A stretch of DNA of 64,000 nt from an uncultured Acetatifactor sp. (GTDB taxonomy: Bacteria; Bacillota; Clostridia; Lachnospirales; Lachnospiraceae): assembly GCA_910586485.1 (NCBI GenBank), contig CAJUIA010000001.1:124001-188000 (forward strand), read 5' to 3'. This document shows positions 40,974 to 49,422 of the stretch, piece by piece (within the stretch, counting starts at the first letter, position 1; each line of letters starts with the position of its first letter). The notes under the pieces are model-generated. The model had not been told where the DNA came from and made no database searches. It saw nothing but the letters and a program-made list of their open reading frames with translations. The position numbers and the translations under genes were made by a program.

Positions 40974-43625
40974 GTGAAGTCTGGAAGTGAGCTTCCAATG
41001 TCAGATCCTAAGGATGAGATCTATATCTCCGTCCGAAATCTGATCGAATTTGTATTGCGGTATGGTGACATAGATAACAGGCATCAGGCGTCACCGGATA
41101 ATGCCATGCAGGAAGGCGGCAGGATTCACCGTATGATCCAAAGGCGCATGGGATCGGAATACCAGGCAGAGGTGCCGTTAAAGATAACCCTTGAAGAGGA
41201 AGGGTATCTGTTGGTAGTGGAAGGGCGGGCAGACGGGATCATTCATCATGAGGGCCGGGTGGTGATAGATGAGATTAAGGGAGTTTACCGGGATCCGGCC
41301 AGATGGAAGGAGCCCATGCCCCTGCACCTTGCCCAGGCAAAATGCTATGCTTATATTTATGGGCTTCAGCAGAAGCTGTCTGAAATTCAGGTGCGGATGA
41401 CCTACTGCCATATCCCCACGGAGGAACTGCGCTATTTTTATCAGGATTATACCTTCGAAGAGCTGAAGCAATGGTTTAACGGACTGATAGATTCTTATAA
41501 AAAGTGGGCGGACTATCATTGGAGCTGGAAGAAAAAACGGCAGGCGTCCATTCAGGGGCTGGAGTTTCCCTTTCCCTACAGGGAGGGGCAGAAGGAGCTT
41601 GCCGCCAATGTATACAAGACGATCTACCATAAAAAGAAATTGTTTTTGGAAGCGCCTACCGGGGTAGGGAAGACAATTACCACGATTTATCCTGCCGTGC
41701 AGTCCGTAGGGCAGGGTAAGGGAGAGAAGATTTTTTATCTGACGGCAAAAACCATTACCAGAACCGTGGCGGAGGATGCCCTTTGGCTGCTGCGAAGGAA
41801 GGGCTTACATTTTACAAGCGTCATACTTACGGCAAAAGAAAAAATTTGCTTTATGGAGGAAACCGAGTGTAATCCGGACTATTGCCCCTATGCAAAAGGG
41901 CATTATGACAGGATCAATGAGGCCGTGTATGACCTGCTGACGAATCAGGAAAGCTTTAGCAGGGAAACGATAGAAGAATATGCGGAAAAGCACAGGGTCT
42001 GTCCTTTTGAGCTGTGCTTGGATATGAGTCTGTTTGCAGATGCGGTGATCTGTGACTACAATTATCTCTTTGATCCTCATGTATACCTGAAGCGCTTTTT
42101 CGGGGAAAGTACAGGCGGGGATTACATCTTTTTAATTGATGAAGCACATAACCTGCTGGAGCGGGGAAGGGAAATGTACAGCGCCGTTCTGAGCAAGGAG
42201 CAGTTTTTGGAACTGCGCAGAGAACTAAAACAGACAGTGATGTCAGAAATTGCCTCAAAAGGCAGAAAAAAGGCCATAGAAGGGCAAATGACATTAGAAA
42301 TGACAGGAAATATGACAGAGGAATCAGAAAGTGCCGAGAGTACATTGATTTTCAATCAGGAGTCCTTGAATCATTTATCACATATGGAATCGGGAAAGCG
42401 CGGCGGGCGCAGTGTTCTTGTGCGTCAGGGCTATGCGGAAAAGATGATTTATCAGATGGAAAAGTGTAACGGGGAAATGCTTGCCATGAAGCGGGAGTGT
42501 GAGCAGTGCCGGATTGTGGAAGAGATCGACGACTTTGTACAGCCGCTGATGCGGCTGCAGGCAGTGATGGATGACTATCTGGCGGAACAGGAAGAAGAAC
42601 CGCCGGCTATAAGGGAGCAGCTGTTGGATTTTTACTTTGAAATCAGCCATTTTCTGCAAATATATGAAGGGCTGGACGAAAATTATGTAAAGTATACCAG
42701 CCTGTGTGATGACGGCAGCTTTTTCCTGAAGCTGTTCTGTATGAATCCGGCCGTAAATCTCAGGCAGTGTATGGAACGGGGGCGGAGCAGTATCCTGTTT
42801 TCCGCTACATTTCTGCCGATACAATATTATAAGAAGCTGCTGGGGGGAGATGCAGAGGACTATGAGGTATATGCCAGGTCCGTATTCAATCCGGAAAAAC
42901 GAGCGTTATTTATTGCCGGGGATGTGACCAGCAGATATAAAAGGCGCTCCGAAGAGGAATATTTGAATATTGCCAGATACATCGAAGAAATCGTAAAGAA
43001 CCGCCACGGAAATTATATGGTATTCTGCCCCTCCTATGCTTTTCTGCAAAAGGTTTATGAAAAATATACCGAAAATTTTGGCGGGGAAGACAGAGAGTGC
43101 TTGATCCAAAGTGATTATATGAGTGAGGCGGACAGGGAGGCTTTCCTGGGCCGGTTTCGGGGCAAAGGCGGAATGGACCCACAGACGTTAAAAGCGCTGA
43201 GGGCTGCTGTAGCCATGGAAATAGAAGAGGAAGAGGACCGGATACTGATAGGCTTTTGTGTTTTGGGAGGCATCTTTGGGGAGGGTATTGATTTAAAGAA
43301 GGATGAATTGATCGGTGCGGTCATTGTGGGCACCGGCCTTCCTCAGGTATGCTTTGAGCGGGAAATGCTGAAAGACTTTTTTGACGGAGAAGGTGAGGAC
43401 GGATTTGATTATTCGTATCGTTATCCCGGCATGAACAAGGTTTTGCAGGCGGCGGGCCGGGTGATACGGACTATGGAGGATGTGGGCCTGGTAGCGCTGC
43501 TGGACGAGCGCTTTTTACAGCTTTCCTACAGACGCATGTTTCCGCGGGAATGGGAAAGATATGTGCCTGTGACATTGGGGACGGTTGCAAAACAGGTGGA
43601 ACGTTTTTGGAATGAATGGCTTTAG
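40974..43625 (+). CDS. DinG/XPD-like helicase with N-terminal PD-(D/E)XK nuclease domain
   Basis: An 883-residue protein. Residues about 15-165 form a RecB/Cas4-type PD-(D/E)XK nuclease (GGRIHRMIQRRM, then GRADGIIHHEG and VVIDEIKGV, then LAQAKCYAYIYG). Then comes a superfamily 2 helicase of the XPD/DinG kind: Walker A EAPTGVGKT, four cysteines between about 290 and 350 that should hold an iron-sulphur cluster (KICFMEETECNPDYC ... RVCPFELC), DEAH at IDEAHN, and late motifs FSATF and QAAGRVIRTMED. Predicted function: nucleolytic unwinding in DNA repair or genome maintenance. The start is the GTG at 40974 (GGAG three bases before) or the ATG at 40998, which has better spacing to GGAAG. Confidence 0.88.
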   Translation: MKSGSELPMSDPKDEIYISVRNLIEFVLRYGDIDNRHQASPDNAMQEGGRIHRMIQRRMGSEYQAEVPLKITLEEEGYLLVVEGRADGIIHHEGRVVIDEIKGVYRDPARWKEPMPLHLAQAKCYAYIYGLQQKLSEIQVRMTYCHIPTEELRYFYQDYTFEELKQWFNGLIDSYKKWADYHWSWKKKRQASIQGLEFPFPYREGQKELAANVYKTIYHKKKLFLEAPTGVGKTITTIYPAVQSVGQGKGEKIFYLTAKTITRTVAEDALWLLRRKGLHFTSVILTAKEKICFMEETECNPDYCPYAKGHYDRINEAVYDLLTNQESFSRETIEEYAEKHRVCPFELCLDMSLFADAVICDYNYLFDPHVYLKRFFGESTGGDYIFLIDEAHNLLERGREMYSAVLSKEQFLELRRELKQTVMSEIASKGRKKAIEGQMTLEMTGNMTEESESAESTLIFNQESLNHLSHMESGKRGGRSVLVRQGYAEKMIYQMEKCNGEMLAMKRECEQCRIVEEIDDFVQPLMRLQAVMDDYLAEQEEEPPAIREQLLDFYFEISHFLQIYEGLDENYVKYTSLCDDGSFFLKLFCMNPAVNLRQCMERGRSSILFSATFLPIQYYKKLLGGDAEDYEVYARSVFNPEKRALFIAGDVTSRYKRRSEEEYLNIARYIEEIVKNRHGNYMVFCPSYAFLQKVYEKYTENFGGEDRECLIQSDYMSEADREAFLGRFRGKGGMDPQTLKALRAAVAMEIEEEEDRILIGFCVLGGIFGEGIDLKKDELIGAVIVGTGLPQVCFEREMLKDFFDGEGEDGFDYSYRYPGMNKVLQAAGRVIRTMEDVGLVALLDERFLQLSYRRMFPREWERYVPVTLGTVAKQVERFWNEWL

Positions 43626-43834
43626 GTTTGCATGAAGCGACGCCGTTTTTTTGAAGAATGACATCGAAAAAAGTCGAAATGACACATGTGTATATGTGGA
43701 TAACTCTGTGGATTTAGCCGCTTTTTGGAAAAATAACACGAAAAATGTGACAGGATAAATTTAATATCTAAATGCAGGATTTTTGCAAGATATACATTTT
43801 AGTACCAGATTAGTCAATAAAAGGAGAGAGAATT

Positions 43835-45148
43835 ATGTGGGCAAATGAAAGTGTTTTTTATCAGATCTATCCTCTGGGGTTTTGCGGGGCCCCCTTTGAG
43901 AATGACGGGGTGCAGGAGCATCGTATTTTGAAGGTGCTGGACTGGATACCTCATTTGAGCAGGCTGGGAGTGAATGCCGTGTATTTTTCACCCCTGTTTG
44001 AGTCGGATACCCATGGTTACAATACGAGGGACTATCGGCGGGTAGACGTTCGTCTGGGCACCAACGAGGATTTCAAAAGGGTTTGTAATGCACTTCATGA
44101 GAACGGGATCCGGGTGGTGCTGGATGGGGTGTTTAACCATGTGGGCAGAGGCTTCGGGCCTTTTCAGGACGTTCTGCGAAACAGGGAGAGCTCTCCATAT
44201 GTAAACTGGTTTTACCGTATTGCCTTTGACGGCAATTCCAATTATAACGATGGTTTGTGGTATGAGGGCTGGGAAGGAAATTATGACCTGGTAAAGCTGA
44301 ATCTGAGAAATGATGAGCTGGTAAACTATTTGCTGGAGAGCGTGAAATTTTGGGTGGAGGAGTTTGGGATCGACGGACTTCGACTGGATGTGGCTTACAG
44401 CCTGGATGAAAATTTTGTGCGCAGACTGCGCTCTTACTGTGACGGCCTGAAGGAGGATTTCTTTCTGGTGGGTGAGATGCTGCATGGGGATTACAATCGG
44501 CTCATGAATGACCAGATGCTGCACTCGGCTACCAATTACGAATGCTATAAGGGGCTTTTCAGCAGCTTTAACAGTATGAATCTTTTTGAAATCAACCACT
44601 CCCTGATGCGCCAGTTTGGGCCGGAAAACTGGACCCTGTATAAAGGGAAGCACCTGTTATCCTTTGTTGACAATCATGATGTGACCAGAGTGGCAAGCAT
44701 TTTGACAAATAAAAATCATTTACCTTTAATATATGCCCTTGCTTTTGGAATGCCGGGTATCCCCTGCGTCTATTACGGAAGCGAATGGGGGGAGAAAGCA
44801 GAGAAATCCCAGGGGGATCCGGCGCTGCGTCCATCCTTTGCAGCGCCGCTCTGGAATGATTTGACTGATTGGGTCAGTAAGCTGTGCGCAGCCAAAAAGC
44901 ATTCGCAGGCATTAAATTACGGCAGCTTCCGTTCCGTACTGCTGACGAACCGCCAGTGCATTTTCGAGAGGAAGTCGGAGCATGAGAGAGTCCTGGTGGC
45001 AATCAACGCGGACGAAAATGATTTCACGGCGCATTTTGATGCCGGCTGTGGAATGGCGGTGGATTTGATTACCGGTAAGGAGCATGATTTCGGAGGCGGA
45101 TCGGTACTGGAAGGCTACGGTGCGTATTTCTGGAAATGTGAAGTTTGA
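43835..45148 (+). CDS. GH13 alpha-amylase-family glycosidase
   Basis: A 437-residue cytoplasmic GH13 enzyme without signal peptide. The barrel motifs are present: DGVFNHVG (region I), GLRLDVA with nucleophile Asp185 (region II), VGEML with acid/base Glu214 (region III), and FVDNHDVTR with Asp282 (region IV). The short domain B and the start MWANESVFYQIYPLGFCG resemble maltodextrin glucosidase/cyclomaltodextrinase-type enzymes that degrade imported maltodextrins. The ATG follows AAAGGAGAGAG. It has no transporter beside it. Confidence 0.93.
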   Translation: MWANESVFYQIYPLGFCGAPFENDGVQEHRILKVLDWIPHLSRLGVNAVYFSPLFESDTHGYNTRDYRRVDVRLGTNEDFKRVCNALHENGIRVVLDGVFNHVGRGFGPFQDVLRNRESSPYVNWFYRIAFDGNSNYNDGLWYEGWEGNYDLVKLNLRNDELVNYLLESVKFWVEEFGIDGLRLDVAYSLDENFVRRLRSYCDGLKEDFFLVGEMLHGDYNRLMNDQMLHSATNYECYKGLFSSFNSMNLFEINHSLMRQFGPENWTLYKGKHLLSFVDNHDVTRVASILTNKNHLPLIYALAFGMPGIPCVYYGSEWGEKAEKSQGDPALRPSFAAPLWNDLTDWVSKLCAAKKHSQALNYGSFRSVLLTNRQCIFERKSEHERVLVAINADENDFTAHFDAGCGMAVDLITGKEHDFGGGSVLEGYGAYFWKCEV

Positions 45149-45228
45149 TTGTTTGTGCCGCCAACAGCGGCACTGCCGCCGGGGAGACGGGCTTTGCCCC
45201 TTCCTGGCGGCATATTTGGAGATATGAT
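45148..45228 (+). promoter_or_regulatory. Two GC-rich hairpins in the leader of the 125-residue gene
   Basis: ATTGTTTGTGCCG (45148-45160) leads into TGCCGC-CAACA-GCGGCA. A larger hairpin follows with outer arms TGCCGCC and GGCGGCA and inner GGGG/CCCC. The GGAG of the next gene follows. ATTGTTTGTGCCG also occurs at 39558-39570 before another GC-rich hairpin and gene. Confidence 0.5.
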
Positions 45229-45606
45229 ATGATTGCGATAGATTTTGGAAATCTTTGTTTTAATGCTGCTGTTTCAGAACAAAATATTTCAGCTGTTGTG
45301 GCCCCCAAAAGTGTTTATTCGTCCTTAGATGATTTTATAACGGCGGCTCTGCTTTTTTTGGATTCAGACGAGAGGTTCTGCAGTGACTGGACTGAACTGT
45401 ATAAAAACCGCACGAATCTGCCGGCTTCTGAGGAAGATTTAGCGTGGATGAAATCACGCCTGGAAGAAATGAACCAACGGGTTACTGTTTTGCATGAGCC
45501 GGTAACCAGAGCAGTAAACCTTATTCCCCCTAAATGGAATGATTTATCTTTAGGATTAGAAACCGATAGTGAATATATTTTATATCTATGGGGTACATCG
45601 GCATAA
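45229..45606 (+). CDS. Small hypothetical protein
   Basis: A 125-residue protein beginning MIAIDFGNLCFNAAVSEQN. I do not recognise it; the first ten residues resemble the phosphate-1 motif of actin/Hsp70-like proteins, but no other motif of that fold follows. It is mostly alpha-helical and soluble, with WMKSRLEEMNQR in the centre. The ATG at 45229 has GGAG at 45218-45221; an in-frame start at 45145 lies within the hairpin leader. Codon use is more AT-rich than in the upstream GH13 gene, so it may be acquired. Confidence 0.5.
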   Translation: MIAIDFGNLCFNAAVSEQNISAVVAPKSVYSSLDDFITAALLFLDSDERFCSDWTELYKNRTNLPASEEDLAWMKSRLEEMNQRVTVLHEPVTRAVNLIPPKWNDLSLGLETDSEYILYLWGTSA

Positions 45607-45912
45607 ATTTCAATTTTCAGGACAGTGAGCAGGACACCGCCTGCAGATGAATCATGCAGACAATCTGTATCTATATTTCGTCCACATCTGCATTTGCATC
45701 TCTTCATCAGTTTCCACTCGTACTCTGCTGACAGCATTTTTAACATTTTTGCTTCTTTTACACTTGACATATAATATTATATGGTGTATAGTATGCACAG
45801 GTTGAATATTATACGAGATATAATATTATATGAACGCATGGGATCAACATAATGATGTCAAAGCTTTTCGTTTAAATGAACTATGAATATATGGAAGGTA
45901 AGGGGCGATAAC
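45607..45912. other. Intergenic region before the second PadR gene
   Basis: About 306 bases. The first 155 bases show no convincing gene (a minus-strand frame crosses it but looks like a shadow). From 45764 on it contains a promoter and two AT-rich palindromes, described separately, then the PadR ribosome site. Confidence 0.5.
45764..45831 (+). promoter_or_regulatory. PadR promoter with two identical palindromic operators
   Basis: TTGACA (45764-45769), 17 bases, TATAGT (45787-45792). The perfect palindrome CATATAATATTATATG (45768-45783) exactly fills the spacer; its core ATATAATATTATAT is repeated at 45818-45831, just downstream of the expected start. Centres are 49 bases apart. A partial third copy, AATATTATA, lies at 45805-45813. 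This is a clear operator pair, most likely for the adjacent PadR. Confidence 0.75.
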
Positions 45913-46236
45913 ATGATATTTAACGTGGGTGCGACCCTGCTGGATGCCATAGTGCTTGCCGTCGTGTCCAAGGATCCGGAGGGAACGTACGGATATAAGA
46001 TCACGCAGGACGTCCGGCAGGTAATAGATCTGTCCGAGTCTACCCTGTATCCGGTTCTGCGCAGATTGCAGAAGGACGACTGTCTGGAGGTCTATGACAT
46101 GGAATGCGGAGGAAGGAATAGACGTTATTATAAGGTTACCAGCAGAGGCTGGGCCCAGCTGCAATTATATGAGGGCGAATGGCGGGAGTATGCAGACAAA
46201 ATAACGGGCTTGTTTGAGGGGAGGACCGGAGTATGA
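45913..46236 (+). CDS. PadR-family transcriptional regulator (second locus)
   Basis: A 107-residue winged-helix PadR protein (ATLLDAIVLAVVSKDPEGTYGYKI, ESTLYPVLRRLQKDD, GRNRRYYKVTSRGW). The ATG at 45913 has AAGGGG upstream; the in-frame ATG at 45883 has no site. Its stop overlaps the next gene by four bases (ATGA), so DUF1700 and then DUF4097 genes follow in one operon. It likely represses its own promoter through the palindromes at 45768-45831. Confidence 0.93.
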   Translation: MIFNVGATLLDAIVLAVVSKDPEGTYGYKITQDVRQVIDLSESTLYPVLRRLQKDDCLEVYDMECGGRNRRYYKVTSRGWAQLQLYEGEWREYADKITGLFEGRTGV

Positions 46237-47135
46237 ACAGAATAGAATTTATGAGCCAGCTGGAAATTTTGCTGCGGAACGTTTCCGACGGTGAGAGGGA
46301 AGAGGCGCTGCAATATTATAACGATTATTTTGATGATGCGGGAGCAGAGAATGAGCAGGCAGTTATCGAAGCCCTGGGGAATCCGGCAAGAGTAGCGGAA
46401 AACATCCGGCGGGAGCTTTTGGAAAGCCAGAGGGGCAAGAGTTCTACCGCGGCGGACAGGGCTGTGGTGGAATACGGGCAGGCGGAGACCGACGGAAAGC
46501 CGGAGAGTGGCGGAAAGCCGGAAGCAGAGGGGCAGACCGGAGTTGTCAGCGGCAGCGGGCAGGGTACATACGCGGGGAATACATCCTTCGGCGGGAATCC
46601 GGACGCGGGAGGCAGCCGGGATACCGGCAGCTGGTCTGCTTCCTCAGGCGGAAACGGCGGTGCCGGAGGTATGGGAGGCGGAAAGGTTGGTGCCGGAGGT
46701 ACGGGAGGCGGAAAGGTTGCTTCCGGGCGTTCCGGAATGTCCGGAGGAATGACGGCAGCTCTTGTTATTCTGCTGGTGATTGCTTCGCCCTTTCTACTGG
46801 CCTTAGTCTGCGTGGCCTTTGCTCTTTTGATGGCGTGGCTGGGCCTGATTTTGGGGTTTGGTGTTACTACATTATGTTTGTTTCTGGTGCTTCTCATACT
46901 GCTGGTGGTTGGCGGCATGTGCATTCCGGTTGACCCGCTGGTGGGCTTCGGAGTGATGGGCGGCGGGCTCATCTGCGGCGGAATAGGTTTTTTGTTCCTG
47001 ATGCTGACGGCAGCGATAGCATGCGGGGGACCTGCGATGATACGCTGGATCGGCCGGCTGTTCCGGTGGATTGGGCAGCGGCTGTTTGGCCTTGGCGGGA
47101 AGGAAGCTTGTTATTTTCAATCTCGGAATTTGTGA
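46233..47135 (+). CDS. DUF1700 (HAAS) membrane protein
   Basis: A 300-residue protein. Residues 1-70 are the HAAS/DUF1700 domain (MNRIEFMSQLEILLRNV ... VIEALGNPARVAENIRREL). Then comes a glycine-rich low-complexity stretch (about 85-165) with a 30-base tandem repeat, and four hydrophobic segments from about 170 to the end. It is an integral membrane protein and probably a partner of PadR and the DUF4097 protein, as in the fused protein at 27932. The start overlaps the PadR stop. Confidence 0.85.
   Translation: MNRIEFMSQLEILLRNVSDGEREEALQYYNDYFDDAGAENEQAVIEALGNPARVAENIRRELLESQRGKSSTAADRAVVEYGQAETDGKPESGGKPEAEGQTGVVSGSGQGTYAGNTSFGGNPDAGGSRDTGSWSASSGGNGGAGGMGGGKVGAGGTGGGKVASGRSGMSGGMTAALVILLVIASPFLLALVCVAFALLMAWLGLILGFGVTTLCLFLVLLILLVVGGMCIPVDPLVGFGVMGGGLICGGIGFLFLMLTAAIACGGPAMIRWIGRLFRWIGQRLFGLGGKEACYFQSRNL
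46659..46718 (+). repeat. Two-copy 30-base tandem repeat in the glycine-rich region of the DUF1700 gene
   Basis: Two 30-base copies differ at one base and encode GAGGMGGGKV and GAGGTGGGKV. The repeat is in frame. Confidence 0.75.
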
Positions 47136-47169
47136 CGCTGCGCGTCCCAAAGTTCCCGCGAATTTAGAT

Positions 47170-47196
47170 GCCGCTTGCGCGGCGGAATGAGAGGAA
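47170..47196 (+). promoter_or_regulatory. Hairpin-plus-ribosome-site leader of the DUF4097 gene
   Basis: GCCGC-TTGC-GCGGC hairpin followed by GGAATGAGAGGAA and then the ATG at 47200. It is the same 27-base sequence as at 32836-32862 (minus strand). A second small hairpin, GACGC-TGC-GCGTC, lies upstream at 47136-47148. Confidence 0.6.
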
Positions 47197-47199
47197 AAA

Positions 47200-48165
47200 A
47201 TGAAAAAATTTATGAAGGGCTGTGCGATTGCAGCATTGATCTTTTTGATTTTGGGAATAGGGCTGGCTGTTGCCGCCGGAACCGTAAGAGGGCGGGCAAC
47301 GATCAGCCGGGTGGTGGAAACCGTTACGGGCGGCAGGGTGATTATGAATTTTGACGGCCTGTTTCATTGGGGAATGCAGGTGAAGGATGACCTGACGGAC
47401 AGTCTGCCGGAGCTGGATTATGATATAAATGATGCCACAAGCTTTAACAGCAGCTATGAGGTGTACAGCGGAGACGTGGAAAAATTTTGTCTTGGCGGCG
47501 CAGTGGAAAACATAAAGATCGAGGCGGGAGGGTGCCTGTTTGACGTTCAGCTCTCCGGAGACGATTCCTTTTATGTGGAAGCCTCCGATTGTGGAAAATT
47601 TCAGGCATATCAGGAAAACGGAACTCTCTATATCCGCACCACCACCAGCTCCAGGACATGGGGCAGCTGGAAGGGCAGCAAGGTGAAGCTCTATGTGCCG
47701 GAGGATTGTCATTTCAGCGATGCGGATATTGATTTGGGCGCCGGCGAGCTGTCATTTGACAACCTGAATGCGGAACGGATTTCGCTGGGAGTGGGCGCCG
47801 GACGGATTACCGTGAACGGCCTGCAGACGGAAGCGTTGAACATGGAAATCGGCGCCGGTGAGATTGATATGAAGGATGTAAATTTGAAGGGCATGAAGGC
47901 AGATGTGGGCATGGGAAATCTTCAGGTGTCCGGAAGCATTGAGGGCGACGTAGATGTAAGCTGTGCCATGGGTAATGTGGAGCTGAAGCTGTCGGGCAGG
48001 CAGCAGGACTTTAATTATCAGCTTGCGGGGGCTATGGGAAATATTGACCTGGGGCAGGAAAGCTACAGCGGTTTTGGAGTGTCAAAGCAAATTGACAACG
48101 GGGCGGCAAAAACGATCAAGGTAGAATGCTCAGCGGGAAATACCACCGTAAGCTTTACGGATTAG
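47200..48165 (+). CDS. DUF4097 membrane-anchored beta-solenoid protein
   Basis: A 321-residue protein with one N-terminal membrane segment (KGCAIAALIFLILGIGLAVAAG). A DUF4097 domain follows, seen as short beta turns with the GAGxI and GxGN patterns (LGAGELSFDNL, GAGEIDMKDV, GMGNLQVSG, AMGNIDLG). It is probably outside the membrane. It is the third gene after PadR and DUF1700 with its own hairpin leader. The fused counterpart at 27932-29167 has no membrane segment. The downstream terminator ends the operon. Function unknown; envelope stress or adhesion are possible. Confidence 0.85.
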   Translation: MKKFMKGCAIAALIFLILGIGLAVAAGTVRGRATISRVVETVTGGRVIMNFDGLFHWGMQVKDDLTDSLPELDYDINDATSFNSSYEVYSGDVEKFCLGGAVENIKIEAGGCLFDVQLSGDDSFYVEASDCGKFQAYQENGTLYIRTTTSSRTWGSWKGSKVKLYVPEDCHFSDADIDLGAGELSFDNLNAERISLGVGAGRITVNGLQTEALNMEIGAGEIDMKDVNLKGMKADVGMGNLQVSGSIEGDVDVSCAMGNVELKLSGRQQDFNYQLAGAMGNIDLGQESYSGFGVSKQIDNGAAKTIKVECSAGNTTVSFTD

Positions 48166-48206
48166 AGGTTAAGACAATAGGATGGAAAATCAATACCGAT
48201 CATGAG

Positions 48207-48256
48207 AAAAACCACCTGTGACGGGCAGAGATGCTGCCAAGGCACAGGTGGTTTTT
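48207..48256. terminator. Bidirectional terminator with nested hairpin
   Basis: AAAAACCACCTGTG (48207-48220) and CACAGGTGGTTTTT (48243-48256) pair over 14 bases. The 22-base loop contains a smaller stem, GGCAG with CTGCC. T and A runs on both sides serve the two convergent genes. Confidence 0.85.
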
Positions 48257-48266
48257 GGCTGTACAA

Positions 48267-49124
48267 TTATTTTGCTTCAACGGCCGGACTTACCTGCAGG
48301 AACAGTCCTGTTTTTTTCAAAGCGGGCCGGAGAGCCAGGTAGAAGACGGAGGCGGCGATTACTGCCACCACGGCGTTGACGGTTGTGGTTAATGCCGCAA
48401 TTTTAACCAGCGCCTTGGTTATATCCTGGGGCACGCCCAATAAATAGGTTTTGTAGAAATAGCCTACCAAAGGGTCAGCGACCACATTAAAGGCCATGCC
48501 GCAGAAGCAGGCTAAAACAGTGACGCCCGTCACATATTTTGCAGAATGCTCCCGGTCCAGTTTAAAAATCTTATGAGCTACCAGTCCCACGATCAGGCCG
48601 ATACACAGCTTTAACAGGAAGGTCTTGGGAGCGCTGGTCACATAGGATGTGGTAAGGTCACCGATGGTCATGCCGACGGCGCCGGCCAAACCGCCCCAGT
48701 AGCCGCCCATCAGCAGTGCGCCCAGTACACAGAACACATTGCCGAAGTGGAAGGAGGCTTTCTCCGGGCCCACGGTAAGGTCAATTTTAAAGAAGGCAAA
48801 CCCGATGTAGCAGAGTGCCGCCATCAGGCCGGCCATGGCCAGGCGCTTCACGTCGGATTTGTCCGCACGATTCACACCGCGGACACCGTTGAAGATGCCT
48901 TTGATCGTCAGCGGTATCGCCAGAAAAACCAAGGTCAGTGAATAAGAGTATGGCCGCTGCAGCCGAAGCTTTTCCGCGGCATCCTCGGTAATCAGCGCCG
49001 TCTGATAGCTGGTGTTGTATGTGTACACCGCAAAAATGATGCCTGCAATCAGCATAACGGCCCCTGTAATCAGCAGTCCATAGCTTTTTTTCCTCGTTGT
49101 AGTTGTGGGATCATTCTTTTTCAT
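48267..49124 (-). CDS. ECF transporter S component
   Basis: A 285-residue membrane protein of the ECF-transporter substrate-specific component family. The last 190 residues contain six spans with the typical RLAMAGLMAALCYIGFAFFKIDL start and FHFGNVFCVLGALLMGGYWGGLAGAVGMTIGDL segment. Two additional spans precede them (residues 14-33 and 60-80). Binding of a vitamin or a related micronutrient is expected; the substrate is not evident and no A/T components are encoded nearby. The start ATG at 49124 follows GAGAGG; the longer frame to 49259 has no site. No known riboswitch was recognised in the 298-base leader. Confidence 0.87.
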   Translation of the reverse strand: MKKNDPTTTTRKKSYGLLITGAVMLIAGIIFAVYTYNTSYQTALITEDAAEKLRLQRPYSYSLTLVFLAIPLTIKGIFNGVRGVNRADKSDVKRLAMAGLMAALCYIGFAFFKIDLTVGPEKASFHFGNVFCVLGALLMGGYWGGLAGAVGMTIGDLTTSYVTSAPKTFLLKLCIGLIVGLVAHKIFKLDREHSAKYVTGVTVLACFCGMAFNVVADPLVGYFYKTYLLGVPQDITKALVKIAALTTTVNAVVAVIAASVFYLALRPALKKTGLFLQVSPAVEAK

Positions 49125-49422
49125 AACATTATTTTTCCTCTCATTGTTGTTTTGTATGTATGCCTTATATAAGGGATGTTGCAAGTGTACTGCAAAACTG
49201 GCTTGATAAAAAGTGCCAGAGTATGAATTTTTTACCAGACCAGACAGAGGCGCCGGCAATAGATCTATGAATTCAGGGAATACTTTTAAGAATATGATGG
49301 AAAGAAGAATTTATTTATGCTATTGTTACAGAGAAGAGAAAACGGCGCCCTGAAAGGAAGCGGCGAAATAATAAAGGGCCGGAGCGGAAAATAATTCCCC
49401 TGCGGCAGAATGAGAGGAAATC

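Noticed and set aside
43695..43703. TGTGGATAA, a perfect DnaA box, with TGTGGATTT nearby
   Set aside because: A single perfect site without a cluster, AT-rich unwinding region or dnaA/dnaN genes; not an origin.
45315..45770. 151-residue minus-strand frame
   Set aside because: The first part (KRCKCRCGRNID) is suggestive, but the rest lies opposite a plus-strand gene, and its start would fall in the PadR operator region without a ribosome site.
49125..49422. Riboswitch upstream of the ECF S component
   Set aside because: I looked for preQ1, TPP, cobalamin and FMN motifs and saw none convincing; only a moderate promoter (TTGCAG, 17 bases, TTATAT on the minus strand).
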